Part shown: one piece after another, positions 8,056-16,745 of the stretch
Position numbering within the stretch: the first letter of the stretch is position 1
How the letters are laid out: every line of letters starts with the position of its first letter
DNA from: Bin87 sp965262485
GTDB taxonomy: Bacteria > Chloroflexota > Dehalococcoidia > Lucifugimonadales > UBA3495
Assembly (NCBI GenBank): GCA_965262485.1
Contig: OZ253540.1
Location: 2,728,001 to 2,792,000 of the forward strand
Length of the DNA: 64,000 nucleotides
Direction: 5' to 3'
The notes under the pieces: generated by a model
What the model saw: the letters and a program-made list of their open reading frames with translations, nothing else
Database searches by the model: none
What the model was told of the DNA's origin: nothing
Position numbers and translations under genes: made by a program

Positions 8056-8919
8056 CTATCCTTGTTGGGCAATCTGGCCACCCACCAGGTCGAGCAGTTC
8101 GTTGGTAATGCTGTCCTGGCGAAGTTTGTTCATCACCAGCGTGAGGTCCGAGGACAACTGGTTGGCGTTGTCGGTGGCGCTGCGCATGGCAACCATTCGG
8201 GCCGATTGCTCGCTGGCTATGCTCTCCAGCACCGCGTGATAAATCTGCATTTCCACGAACTGGGGCAACAGCGTCGAGAGTACCGTGGCCGCGTCCGGCT
8301 CATAGATATAACCCACCCTCTGGGTACTATCCAGTTCCGCCGGTTCCACGGGCAGGATGCGTTCCATCACCGCCCGCTGCTGCATCGTGGACAGGAAACG
8401 GGTGTACGCCACGTACACCTCGTCCACCTCTCCCTCCGAATACCCATCAATCGCCAGGCGGGATATTGCGGTGGTGTCGGCCAGCGATATCCGGTCGCCC
8501 AGGTCGGTGAATACCGCCTGTACTCCCTCGGTGTAGCGCACCAGAAAATCGCGCCCCTTCCGGCCCACCACAATACTCCGTACCGGGGCTGCGCTGTTCA
8601 AAATGAACTGGGCCACGCTCCGGTTAATCGACGCGTGCATCCCGCCGGCCAGTCCCCGGTCGGGCGTAATCACCACCAGGCCAACGCGATTGACCGGCCG
8701 CACCTGCAACAACGGATGAACCGTGTCCTCGTCGCCGGCCGGCTGCGCCGCCAGCGTTGCGATCACATCGTGAATCTTTTCGGCGTAAGGGCGGCCTTCA
8801 ACAACAGCCATCTGCGCCCGCCGCATCTTGGAGGCGGCGATCAACGACATGGCATTGGTCACCTTGCCGGTGTTCTCCACGCTGCGGATGCGTCGTCGTA
8901 TGTCTCTAACGCTGGGCAT
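8056..8919 (-). CDS. atpG: F1Fo ATP synthase gamma subunit
   Basis: 287 residues. The N-terminal helix is MPSVRDIRRRIRSVENTGKV..AMSLIAASKMRRAQ and the C-terminal helix is DLTLVMNKLRQDSITNELLDLVGG. Together they make the coiled-coil rotor shaft. The central Rossmann-like part contains VVITPDRGLAGG. Position between atpA and atpD is canonical. Nothing unusual. Confidence 0.96.
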   Translation of the reverse strand: MPSVRDIRRRIRSVENTGKVTNAMSLIAASKMRRAQMAVVEGRPYAEKIHDVIATLAAQPAGDEDTVHPLLQVRPVNRVGLVVITPDRGLAGGMHASINRSVAQFILNSAAPVRSIVVGRKGRDFLVRYTEGVQAVFTDLGDRISLADTTAISRLAIDGYSEGEVDEVYVAYTRFLSTMQQRAVMERILPVEPAELDSTQRVGYIYEPDAATVLSTLLPQFVEMQIYHAVLESIASEQSARMVAMRSATDNANQLSSDLTLVMNKLRQDSITNELLDLVGGQIAQQG

Positions 8920-8978
8920 AATTTAACCTTACGGTCTGGGATGCGCGATTAATCATTGGTTTTTGGGACAGTTGCCGC

Positions 8979-10487
8979 TTAGCCGAACGTCGGCTTGAAT
9001 TCGTTTATTGCCGCAGTCAGCTGTTCCCCCACCTCGTCGGAGATGTTCCCGGCCTCGCCGATGGCCCGCCCCAGACCGGGATGCGTCGCGTTGAGATGCC
9101 GCAGCAGTTGCTCCTCAAACGCCCCCACCCGTTCCAGCGGCACATCCTGCATCAACCCGGAGTTCACCGCGAATAGTATCATCACCTCGTCACCGAGATT
9201 CAAAGGTTGATACTGACCCTGTTTGAGCGCTTCGGTGGCCAGCTGGCCCCTTGCCAGTTGCGCCCGCGTCGCAGCATCCAGGTCGGCGGTGCCGAACTGG
9301 GCAAACGTTGCCAGCTCGCGATACTGGGCCAGGTCCATCCGCAGGCTGCCCGCAACTTGCCGGATGGCCCGAGTCTGGGCGGCTCCACCCACGCGCGAAA
9401 CCGACAAACCCACGTTGATGGCGGGGCGGATTCCCACGTTGAACAACTCCGGCTCCAGGTAAATCTGGCCGTCGGTAATGGAAATCACGTTGGTCGGAAT
9501 ATATGCCGACACGTCGCCAGCCTGCGTCTCGATGATGGGCAAGGCCGTAATCGACCCCCCGCCGAATTCGTCGTTCATCCGCGCCGCCCGTTCCAGCAAC
9601 CGGCTGTGCAGGTAGAACACGTCGCCGGGATACGCCTCGCGACCGGCGGGGCGGCGCAGCAGCAGCGACATCTGGCGGTAGGCCCAGGCGTGTTTGGTCA
9701 GGTCGTCGTAAACGATCAGCACATCCTTGCCCTGCTCCATGAAAAACTCGCCCATGGCGCAACCGGCATACGGCGCAATGAATTGCAGGGGAGCCGAATC
9801 GGCCGACCCCGCGTTGACCACAATCGTGTGGTCCATGGCCCCGTATTCTTCCAGGATCCCCACCACTTGCGAAACCTTGCCCTGCTTCTGGCCGATGGCC
9901 ACGTAGATGCAGATCAGGTCGGTGTCGCGCTGATTGATAATCGTGTCGATGGCGATGGCCGACTTGCCGGTGGAGCGGTCGCCGATGATTAGTTCGCGTT
10001 GGCCGCGACCGATGGGGATCATGGCGTCGATGGCCTTGATGCCGGTTTGCACCGGAGTATCCACCGACTTGCGAACCACCACGTTGGGCGCGGTGCGCTC
10101 CACCGCCATCGTGCGGTCGGTGATGATCGGGCCCTTGCCGTCCAGCGGCCGGCCCAGCGGGTCCACAACCCGGCCGATCAGGGCATCGCCCACCGGCACC
10201 TCAATAATCTGACCGGTGGCCCGTACGCGGTCGCCCTCTTTCACGCCCGTGGGGTCGCCGAGAATGGCCGCGCCCACAACGTCCGCTTCCAGGTTCATGG
10301 CCAGCCCGAGAATATCATTGCCAAAGTCCAGCAATTCGTTGGAACTGACGCTTTGCAGGCCCTGGATGCTGGCGATGCCGTCACCCACCTGCAGCACAGT
10401 GCCCACGTCAACGAGGGTCAGGTCGCCGCCAAACTCCTCAATTTGCCGCTTGATGAGCGATACTAGCTCTTGTCCTCTGACTGCCAT
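8979..10487 (-). CDS. atpA: F1Fo ATP synthase alpha subunit
   Basis: 502 residues, the family's usual length. The N-terminus has the delta-binding helix ELVSLIKRQIEEFG. The nucleotide-binding P-loop is GDRSTGKSAIAIDT (family consensus GDRQTGKT; here Ser replaces Gln and the final Thr is Ser). The signature PAINVGLSVSRVGGAAQ includes the Arg-finger region SVSRVG. It pairs with AtpD in the F1 head. Confidence 0.97.
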   Translation of the reverse strand: MAVRGQELVSLIKRQIEEFGGDLTLVDVGTVLQVGDGIASIQGLQSVSSNELLDFGNDILGLAMNLEADVVGAAILGDPTGVKEGDRVRATGQIIEVPVGDALIGRVVDPLGRPLDGKGPIITDRTMAVERTAPNVVVRKSVDTPVQTGIKAIDAMIPIGRGQRELIIGDRSTGKSAIAIDTIINQRDTDLICIYVAIGQKQGKVSQVVGILEEYGAMDHTIVVNAGSADSAPLQFIAPYAGCAMGEFFMEQGKDVLIVYDDLTKHAWAYRQMSLLLRRPAGREAYPGDVFYLHSRLLERAARMNDEFGGGSITALPIIETQAGDVSAYIPTNVISITDGQIYLEPELFNVGIRPAINVGLSVSRVGGAAQTRAIRQVAGSLRMDLAQYRELATFAQFGTADLDAATRAQLARGQLATEALKQGQYQPLNLGDEVMILFAVNSGLMQDVPLERVGAFEEQLLRHLNATHPGLGRAIGEAGNISDEVGEQLTAAINEFKPTFG

Positions 10488-10570
10488 TAGCCAGTCTCCT
10501 TATTTTCTGAAATTGGCGTCGGCGTCCTATGGGGGCGCCGCTGCCAACCGGTTGGTGTAGTTAGCGTCAA

Positions 10571-11110
10571 TTAAGCCGCCTGAGCGCGAACACTCAGACG
10601 CATTCGGTCCAGCGCCGAACTGGTGCTGCCGTCCAGCAGCCGGTCGCCGATCTGGATGATCAATCCACCCAGCAAATTCTCGTCCACGTGCGTGGTAATG
10701 ATGATATCGCGGCCGGCTAGCTGCGAAACGAAACGGTTGATGCGCTCCAGCTCGTCGTCCGTTAGCGGAACTGCCGCCGTCACTTCCACGCGCTGCCGAC
10801 CCAGATGCTCATCGAGTAACTGAGAATAGCCCGCCTGCACGTCGCCAATGGCATCAACGCCGCTGCGGCTTACCAGCAGCGATACCAGGTTGCGCACCAA
10901 CGGATGCGTTTCCGTAAGGACGGCCTCGATGGCGGCAACCTTGCGCTCAGCAGGCACTTCAGCGTGTTTTAGAAACAGCGCAAATTCCTCATCCTGAAGC
11001 ACGTCGGAAGCCAGGCGCAAGTCCTGGTCCCATTGCTCCACCTGCTCGTTTTCCAGCGCCAACTCAAAGATGGCCTGGGCGTAGCGCTGCCCCGACAATC
11101 GGTTTGCCAC
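10571..11110 (-). CDS. atpH: F1Fo ATP synthase delta subunit
   Basis: 179 residues from the GTG at 11110, chosen because GAGGGAGG lies just upstream and VANRLSGQRYAQAIFELA fits the family N-terminus. An ATG at 11149 would add 13 residues. The N-terminal helical bundle is followed by the C-terminal segment VTAAVPLTDDELERINRFVS and GGLIIQIGDRLLDGS, the OSCP/delta signature. It links F1 to the peripheral stalk (AtpF). Confidence 0.92.
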   Translation of the reverse strand: MANRLSGQRYAQAIFELALENEQVEQWDQDLRLASDVLQDEEFALFLKHAEVPAERKVAAIEAVLTETHPLVRNLVSLLVSRSGVDAIGDVQAGYSQLLDEHLGRQRVEVTAAVPLTDDELERINRFVSQLAGRDIIITTHVDENLLGGLIIQIGDRLLDGSTSSALDRMRLSVRAQAA

Positions 11111-11208
11111 GGCTTTGCTGCCTCCCTCTAACTCTCTCGCCGGCGCCAAAGTGCGGTCACGGATGACTGCGCCAACTTGCGCCGACGGACGTGTTGTTGA
11201 CGGATCGA

Positions 11209-11712
11209 CTAACTCCGGCGGAGCGCCTGCTCGCCTTCAGCCAAAACCTGGTCGATGATTTCCTGATGGGCTTGCCGGTCCACCGTGCGGCGAATAATCC
11301 GCTCGGCGGCGGTGATGGCCAGGTCGCCAAAGGCTGAGCGTACCTCGTCGATGGCGGCGTCCCTCTCCCGCGCAATGTCGGAGCGGGCGCGCGCGCCAAA
11401 CTCTTCTGCGGACTGACGCGCCCGAGCCATCTCTTCGTCGCGAAAACGGTCGGCGGCTTCCCGGGCCTGGTCCAGCAGGCGCTGGCCCTCCCGGCGAGCT
11501 TCGTTGATCTCATCTTCGATGGCCGAACGCGACGTTGCAGCTTCATCGCGCGCTCGATCTGCCGCCGCCAGACTCTCCCGGATGGTATCCACCCGGGTGT
11601 CCAGCGCATTGAGCAAAGGACGATAGGCGAAAACGCCGAGCAGAATCAGCAGGACGATGTAGTTGATCAGATAACTGATCAACGAGGGCACATTCAAGCC
11701 CAGTTCTGCCAT
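11209..11712 (-). CDS. atpF: F1Fo ATP synthase b subunit
   Basis: 167 residues. One N-terminal membrane helix (VPSLISYLINYIVLLILLGV) precedes a long charged coiled coil (from DTIRESLAAADRARDEAATS to the end), the peripheral stalk. The start ATG at 11712 lies four bases after the atpE stop, so the two are tightly coupled. The C-terminus EGEQALRRS is short but within range. Confidence 0.95.
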   Translation of the reverse strand: MAELGLNVPSLISYLINYIVLLILLGVFAYRPLLNALDTRVDTIRESLAAADRARDEAATSRSAIEDEINEARREGQRLLDQAREAADRFRDEEMARARQSAEEFGARARSDIARERDAAIDEVRSAFGDLAITAAERIIRRTVDRQAHQEIIDQVLAEGEQALRRS

Positions 11713-11716
11713 GTTA

Positions 11717-12001
11717 CTACACCACGAAGAGCAGGATTACAGCGACAATTAGCGAATAAATACCCAACGCTTCTGCGAAGGCGATGGCCAGAATCATGTT
11801 GGTGGTAACCGCACCGGCGGCTTCGGGGTTGCGCCCGATGGCTCCCATCGCTCCCGCGCCCAGGATTCCGATGCCAACGCCCGGGCCGATGACGCCGATG
11901 CCGATCGCCAGGCCGGCCGCCAGGAACTTGGCGCCTTCCTCGCTCAGCGCCTGCGCGCCCAACGACATGATTGTCGTGATCATTGAAAGATCAATTGCCA
12001 T
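11717..12001 (-). CDS. atpE: F1Fo ATP synthase c subunit
   Basis: 94 residues, two membrane helices joined by the polar loop GRNPEA. The ion-binding carboxylate is the Glu in AIAFAEALGIYSLI on helix 2. Helix 1 (GIGVIGPGVGIGILGAGAMG) lacks the PxxxQ motif, and the Glu is followed by Ala-Leu rather than Ser/Thr, so the ring is predicted to use protons and not Na+. An N-terminal extension of about 20 residues precedes helix 1. Confidence 0.96.
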   Translation of the reverse strand: MAIDLSMITTIMSLGAQALSEEGAKFLAAGLAIGIGVIGPGVGIGILGAGAMGAIGRNPEAAGAVTTNMILAIAFAEALGIYSLIVAVILLFVV

Positions 12002-12114
12002 TGTTGAGAATCCTCCGTTTTGATTGTGGCCCGATTTTTCTAACCGCTCGCTGGTCGCCCTCCGGGCATGGGAGCGGATCTGCGCGGGTTTCAGACGCGG
12101 TTGCTGTTCGCCGT

Positions 12115-13164
12115 CTAATGCTCCTCGTGGCTAACTGCAACCGACAGGAATATGAGGGTCAGTCCGGCGAAGATAACCGACTGCACCAGGCCCACCAGCA
12201 ACTCAAGTCCGAATACGAACTGCGTCGCCACGAACGGCACCAGGAAGGTAATCATCACCACCAGAATCTCGCCAGCCGTCATATTTCCAAACAGCCGGAA
12301 TGTGAACGAAACGACTCGCACCAACTCGGAGATCAACTCCAGCAGACCAACGAACACGTTGATGATCCCCGACGGCCTCCCTCGAAGAATATCGCCGAAG
12401 GCGAAGAACTTTTTGAGGTAGCCAAAATTGTGGGTGCGAAAACCCCAGTATTCCACGAACACAAACGATATCAGCGCCAGCGCCAGCGGCAGGTTCAGGT
12501 CGGTGCCGGCGGGACGCAGCAGGTGGGCCTTGATTTCAAAGCCGTGATCGCCGCCAACCCCGTAGCCGATAGCCTGGTAAATGGGAATCAGAAAAATGGC
12601 CAGCCACGCGTTGAACAGCACAAAGAAGAAGATGGTGGCCACGATGGGGAACGTCCGGCGGGCCATGTTGGGGCCCAGAATGCTCACCGAGAAACTGAGC
12701 ACCGCTTCAAAGATTATCTCCACCAGGGCCTGCAGGCGGCTGGGTATTACCTTCGGTTTGCGCGCCGCGCCGATAAAGAACACCAGCATAACCAGGCTCA
12801 CGAGCCAAGCCGACAACAGCGTGTTGGTAACGGCAAACTGCATGATGCCCAGCGGTTCACCGTGGTGGGCCTCTTCATCAGCGTGGTCGTCTTCCATGCT
12901 GCCGGATTCGGCGCCGGCCGATTCCGTGCTCTCCGGTTCGGCGTGGGCGGCATCGCCCGACCCCAACTCCAGCCCCAATGCGCTGTAACGAAGCGCTTTC
13001 GGGAAAATGGGCTGCGGGGGCAGGTGGATTTCGGGTTGCGGGACAAAAGGCTGGGCCGTCTCGCCGCCAAACATGCGCGTGCCGATGGCGCCTACCACAA
13101 ACCCAACCACCAGAAGCACCGCCATCCCGATGCCAAAGAGCATGAATGCCCGTTTACGCGTCAC
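12115..13164 (-). CDS. atpB: F1Fo ATP synthase a subunit
   Basis: 349 residues, longer than the ~250-280 usual. The essential Arg is in VSFTFRLFGNMTAGEILVV. The extra length lies N-terminally: after the first membrane helix there is a roughly 70-residue polar stretch rich in acidic residues and His (AEPESTESAGAESGSMEDDH), predicted to face outside the membrane. The remaining helices match the family. Start at 13164, immediately downstream of the AtpZ/I-like gene. Confidence 0.94.
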   Translation of the reverse strand: MTRKRAFMLFGIGMAVLLVVGFVVGAIGTRMFGGETAQPFVPQPEIHLPPQPIFPKALRYSALGLELGSGDAAHAEPESTESAGAESGSMEDDHADEEAHHGEPLGIMQFAVTNTLLSAWLVSLVMLVFFIGAARKPKVIPSRLQALVEIIFEAVLSFSVSILGPNMARRTFPIVATIFFFVLFNAWLAIFLIPIYQAIGYGVGGDHGFEIKAHLLRPAGTDLNLPLALALISFVFVEYWGFRTHNFGYLKKFFAFGDILRGRPSGIINVFVGLLELISELVRVVSFTFRLFGNMTAGEILVVMITFLVPFVATQFVFGLELLVGLVQSVIFAGLTLIFLSVAVSHEEH

Positions 13165-13170
13165 GACTGC

Positions 13171-13458
13171 CTAATAGCCTCCGTCAGTGTCCCGAGGGTC
13201 TCGCCGCGGCGGCGAGGAACCCGGCGGGTTGGATCCGTAAACGGCGCGCAACACCATCCGGTACACCCCATAAAAGGCGATTACGCTGCCCAGCACGGTC
13301 CCAACCAATACAAACAATGCTACCTGGCCGCTGAGTTTCCCCAGCCACAGCCCTCCGAGAATCCCAATGACAATGCACAACGCCACGTACCATCCCAATC
13401 CGGTCAACCGGAGGGCGACAATCAGCCAGGGCGGCATGAGTTGATGTGGGCTTGCCAT
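13171..13458 (-). CDS. AtpZ/AtpI-like small membrane protein
   Basis: 95 residues with two hydrophobic helices (YVALCIVIGILGGLWLGKL and VALFVLVGTVLGSVIAFYGV), then a polar tail with PPGSSPPRRDPRD. Size, topology and position directly before atpB match the AtpZ/AtpI family, whose members help c-ring assembly or Mg uptake. Stop and atpB start are 6 bp apart. Annotated by context plus topology; sequence similarity is weak in this family. Confidence 0.75.
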   Translation of the reverse strand: MASPHQLMPPWLIVALRLTGLGWYVALCIVIGILGGLWLGKLSGQVALFVLVGTVLGSVIAFYGVYRMVLRAVYGSNPPGSSPPRRDPRDTDGGY

Positions 13459-13666
13459 TCATGGGCGGCAGGCATGTTAACATCGGTATTCGAGCGTGTC
13501 AATGAGTCAGGCGACAGAATCAGGGTCTTTCCAAAGTCGTTGGCATTGGGGACATTATTTTACCGGGATGAACAGGATTCTTCTGATTAAGGGCGCCTGG
13601 ATTCCGGCTTGCGTCGGAATGACGGACTAACTTTGAAAAGGCCCGGCGACAGAATGCGTCATTGCG

Positions 13667-13711
13667 TTACGATAACGCCCCGGCGTCGGACGTGTCGGGG
13701 CGTTATCGTAA
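13667..13711. terminator. Strong hairpin, likely terminator
   Basis: TTACGATAACGCCCC (13667-13681) and GGGGCGTTATCGTAA (13697-13711) form a perfect 15-bp stem with a 15-nt loop. It lies 33 bp after the stop of the minus-strand gene at 13744 and upstream of the atp operon, so it likely separates the two transcription units. No long T tract follows. Confidence 0.7.
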
Positions 13712-13743
13712 ATCAATCCAGCTGGCAAATTCTGCATCCGAGG

Positions 13744-14286
13744 CTACTTGCGCTCGAAGTCCTCCATGTCCAGCTCGTTGATGAGGTCGGTAAAAGCGGA
13801 AAGTTTCTGCAATTCCTCTTCCGACACGTTGGTGTCAGCGGCTTCCTCACCGGGAGCGGATTGCGTTACCGGCGCTCCGGTTTCCTGGTCCATGGAGATT
13901 GCGGCTTTTTCCATCACCTCGTCGGCTACGTAGATGGGAACCTCGGCCCGCACCGCGACCGCCATGGCGTCGCTGGGGCGGGAATCGATCTCATGGATCT
14001 GTTCTCCCACCCGGATCACCACTTTGGCGTAGAAAGTTTCGTTCTGCAGGTCGTTCACCAGGATATGATCAAATGACCCGCCCACCGACTTCACCAAATC
14101 CACCAGCAGGTCGTGCGTAAGGGGTCGGGGAACCGTCATCCCCTGCATCTTGACAGCGATCGCCTCGGCTTCAGTTGGGCCAATCCATATCAGCAGGAAC
14201 AGGTTGGTCTCCAGTTCCTTGAGCACCACCACACGCTGGTAGTTCATCTGACTCATCCGGATGCTGTCAATTACAAGTTCCCGCAT
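13744..14286 (-). CDS. Bifunctional nuclease family protein (DUF151)
   Basis: About 180 residues from the ATG at 14286 (a TTG at 14304 is possible). The BFN domain occupies the first ~130 residues: VVVLKELETNLFLLIWIGPTEA, GGSFDHILVNDLQNETFYAK, and the conserved IDSRPSDAMAVAVRAEVPIY. The C-terminal ~45 residues form an acidic tail (EEAADTNVSEEELQKLSAFT..ELDMEDFERK) where some relatives carry a UvrB/UvrC-like motif. Homologs are reported to have RNase/DNase activity, but the cellular role is unclear. It is downstream of coaD and the coiled-coil protein on the same strand. Confidence 0.9.
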   Translation of the reverse strand: MRELVIDSIRMSQMNYQRVVVLKELETNLFLLIWIGPTEAEAIAVKMQGMTVPRPLTHDLLVDLVKSVGGSFDHILVNDLQNETFYAKVVIRVGEQIHEIDSRPSDAMAVAVRAEVPIYVADEVMEKAAISMDQETGAPVTQSAPGEEAADTNVSEEELQKLSAFTDLINELDMEDFERK

Positions 14287-14523
14287 CTCGCTGCACCGCT
14301 CCAATGACCACTTCCGGCACTGATTGACCGCCTGGCCTGCAATGGCGCCTGCCGGTCGGCTGCGCCAATTCTACACCCCGGAGACGTAGCGGTGTCAAGC
14401 ACGAACTATACTTGCCGGAACCGTCAACCGGGCAGTGCAGCAACCGGGCTTTGGGAGGTTTCGCCCCGCGTGCGGCCCTTCCCTCAGCCACGATCAGCCG
14501 GTCTCTCAATTGCCGGAAACGGA

Positions 14524-15075
14524 CTACCGGAAACGGACCTGTTCGGCCACGTCATCCGGCGCGAAATCCCGCGGTGAAGGCACATCGTTGTTGGCCCCCG
14601 ACGCCAGCGCCGATTCGGCCAGCGCGTCGATGCCCTTTCGAATCGAACCGGCGGCCGCCGCCAGATCGCGCTCCAGGCTGCGCAGCGTACGCAAAGCATA
14701 GGCGTCGGCCTGATTCCGGCGGTTTTCCGCATCCTGCTCAGCCGTCTCGATAATCCGCCGGTACTTGATCTCGGCCTCCCGCAGCATTTCTTCGGCTTTA
14801 CGGCCCAGTTCGTGTTCACTGACCCGGCTGCGAAATTCGTGCTCCATGTGCTGGCGAGCCTGCTGAGCCTCCGACATCGCCGATGACATGATGTCGTCCT
14901 TGCGAGACAGCATCTCCTCGGCCCGGTGAACCTCTTGCGGCACGGCGATGCGCAGTTGTCCTACCAGCTCGTTCAGCTTCCCCCTGTCCACCATCACGCT
15001 GCCGCTGAGCGGAACCGATTTGCTGGAATCCACCAGCAGTTCGATGCGGTCAATAATGTTCGTAATATCGATGAT
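14524..15075 (-). CDS. Coiled-coil (DivIVA/SepIVA-like) protein, possible non-ATG start
   Basis: An acidic/basic alpha-helical protein: VDRGKLNELVGQLRIAVPQE, then a long coiled coil (AEEMLSRKDDIMSSAMSEAQ..HELGRKAEEMLREAEI). Small coiled-coil proteins next to coaD are known in actinobacteria (SepIVA-like) and in Chloroflexota. The first GTG is at 15033. However, the frame runs upstream without a stop through DITNIIDRIELL, which looks like the conserved N-terminus of such proteins, and AGGGGG (15083-15078) precedes ATC (15075) and ATT (15066). A rare ATC/ATT start is therefore suggested. The upper coordinate given uses the ATC; the minimal gene starts at 15033. Confidence 0.7.
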   Translation of the reverse strand: MIDITNIIDRIELLVDSSKSVPLSGSVMVDRGKLNELVGQLRIAVPQEVHRAEEMLSRKDDIMSSAMSEAQQARQHMEHEFRSRVSEHELGRKAEEMLREAEIKYRRIIETAEQDAENRRNQADAYALRTLRSLERDLAAAAGSIRKGIDALAESALASGANNDVPSPRDFAPDDVAEQVRFR

Positions 15076-15114
15076 GTCCCCCTGATGCCGGTGGTTAAGA
15101 CTTGCCTCGGTTGG

Positions 15115-15603
15115 CTATTTACCCGGCGACCCATATTTTTCACGGAGAGCGCCGACCACGTTGGGCGGCACCATGCCCGAAATTTCCCCGCCCAAACGGG
15201 CAACTTCCTTCAACAGGCTGGAACTGATAAACGTGTGCGCCTGGTCGCTCATCAGCGCCACCATGTCCACTTCCGGTTCCAGCCGCCGATTCATGAAGAA
15301 CATTTGCGATTCATACTCAAAATCCGGGCTGCTCCGCAATCCCCGGATAATGGTCGCCGCGCCCTGCTCGCGGGCGTAATTCACCACCAGCCCGGTGAAG
15401 GGCTGCACCACGATGTTACCGACGTGGGCAACGGCTTCACGCATCAGGGCGACTCGTTCTTCCGTGGTGAACAGCAGACTCTTCGACGGCGTATCGTAAA
15501 CCGCCACGATAACGGTTCCAAAAAGTCCAGCCGACCTCTCTGCCACGTCCAAGTGTCCCATCGTTACCGGATCGAACGTACCCGGATATAGGGCGGTTAC
15601 CAT
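15115..15603 (-). CDS. coaD: Phosphopantetheine adenylyltransferase
   Basis: 162 residues from the ATG at 15603 (MVTALYPGTFDPVTMGHLDV). It catalyses transfer of AMP from ATP to 4'-phosphopantetheine in CoA synthesis. The nucleotidyltransferase motif (T/H)xGH is TMGH, and the second signature is FISSSLLKEVARLGG. IRGLRSSPDFEYESQMFFMN is the family's substrate-binding segment. A GGAG lies about 12 bases upstream. It follows rsmD on the same strand, the usual arrangement. Confidence 0.96.
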   Translation of the reverse strand: MVTALYPGTFDPVTMGHLDVAERSAGLFGTVIVAVYDTPSKSLLFTTEERVALMREAVAHVGNIVVQPFTGLVVNYAREQGAATIIRGLRSSPDFEYESQMFFMNRRLEPEVDMVALMSDQAHTFISSSLLKEVARLGGEISGMVPPNVVGALREKYGSPGK

Positions 15604-15630
15604 TCGGTGATACTCCAATTATTTTGATTG

Positions 15631-16212
15631 TTACCGGTCAGGGGACCGATGCCGGTAGAAAGCCACCCCATTGTCGCCGTATTTGCGGCTGTCGTACAAC
15701 TGCAAACCCGGCAACTCCACGGGCAACTCCCTTCTGCTGCTGTAACCTACCACCAGAGTGGCGTCCGGAGCCAGCAACCGCGATGCCCCCATCGCTTCCA
15801 GCACAGGCGTCGGGTCTCCGAGACGGTACGGAGGATCCAGCAGAACCAGACCGTAGGTCTCGTCCCGCCGGTTCAGCCAACGCAATACGTCAGCGCAGAA
15901 TACCTGCCCGACCGCAGCGTACCCGGTGGTTTCCAGGTTTTGCTGCAGGTTCTGGCACTGGCGGCGATTCCGTTCCACGAAATCCGCCCAGGCTGCCCCG
16001 CGACTGAGGGCTTCGATACCCAGGCTGCCCGTACCGGCGAACAGGTCCACCGCACGTTGACCGTTAACCTGATTGGTTTCCAGAATGTTAAATATCGCCG
16101 ACCGCACCCGCTCGGTAGTGGGCCGTACGCCCTCCACCGCCGCTCCCTTAAGTCGCAGCCCGCGGGCGTCGCCGCCGGCAACGCGCATGGTGAGTGAATT
16201 GCGTGGACGCAT
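15631..16212 (-). CDS. rsmD: 16S rRNA (guanine966-N2)-methyltransferase
   Basis: 193 residues; ATG at 16212 with GCGGG upstream, alternative ATG at 16188 (MRVAGGDARGLRL). The substrate-recognition start VRPTTERVRSAIFNIL, the SAM site AVDLFAGTGSLGIEALSRGA and the catalytic motif LVLLDPPYRLGDP (DPPY) are all present. It acts on the small subunit rRNA. It is co-directional with coaD, 27 bp between the two start-side ends of the genes. Confidence 0.95.
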   Translation of the reverse strand: MRPRNSLTMRVAGGDARGLRLKGAAVEGVRPTTERVRSAIFNILETNQVNGQRAVDLFAGTGSLGIEALSRGAAWADFVERNRRQCQNLQQNLETTGYAAVGQVFCADVLRWLNRRDETYGLVLLDPPYRLGDPTPVLEAMGASRLLAPDATLVVGYSSRRELPVELPGLQLYDSRKYGDNGVAFYRHRSPDR

Positions 16213-16745
16213 TCTATTGCCCGCAGGCGGAACGTTGACAATTGTTGCGGTTGCAGGTTTCGGTCAATTTTGCACCGGGCCAATGCGTAGCGACTCAGAT
16301 TCCCGGCCCGCCCAAGCCCCGGACATCAGCAGTATAACGTCGAGTACTGCCCGTGGCGACACAACGCCTCGCTCCGCCAGGATCATTCTGTCATTGCGAG
16401 GAGCACAGCGACGTGGCAACCTCGTTGAGGTTGAACACACGTCGGCAAACCGCCGTTGCTACGGCTACGGGATTGCCACGTCGCTGGCGCTCCTCGCAAT
16501 GACAGATTAAAGTGGGTGCGCCCCTCGCCCTCCGGGAGAGGGGTTGGGGGTGAGGGCGAAACCCCCGTCCCCACGCTTGCCCGGCTGACGGGCCGTGTGC
16601 TACCATCGTGCACGGCATCCAAACGGCAGCAGATCAACCGACCGTGCCATAATCCCGTGTACCTGCCCGGCATCCGCTGACCGTCCGTAAATCCGAAACG
16701 TCTGCCAGCCGGCAGTCAATACTGATTCTGGAAAACGTAAACCCG
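16213..16745. other. Gene-free divergent intergenic stretch with repeats
   Basis: Lies between the divergent rsmD and ribF genes. 16388-16510 is a family A element and 16515-16560 a C/G-rich module (CTCCGGGAGAGGGGTTGGGG). No RNA gene recognised. Promoters for both flanking units must be in the remaining 16213-16385 and 16570-16745. Confidence 0.6.
16388..16520. repeat. Palindromic miniature element, family A copy 4
   Basis: The left arm CTGTCATTGCGAGGAGCACA and the right arm GCGCTCCTCGCAATGACAGA are followed by TTAAAGTGGGTGCG, a damaged form of the outer terminus AAAGTGGGTACGCGTGAG. Confidence 0.85.

Noticed and set aside
12470..13590. Long antisense frames over atpB and other atp genes
   Set aside because: Shadows of strongly conserved minus-strand genes.
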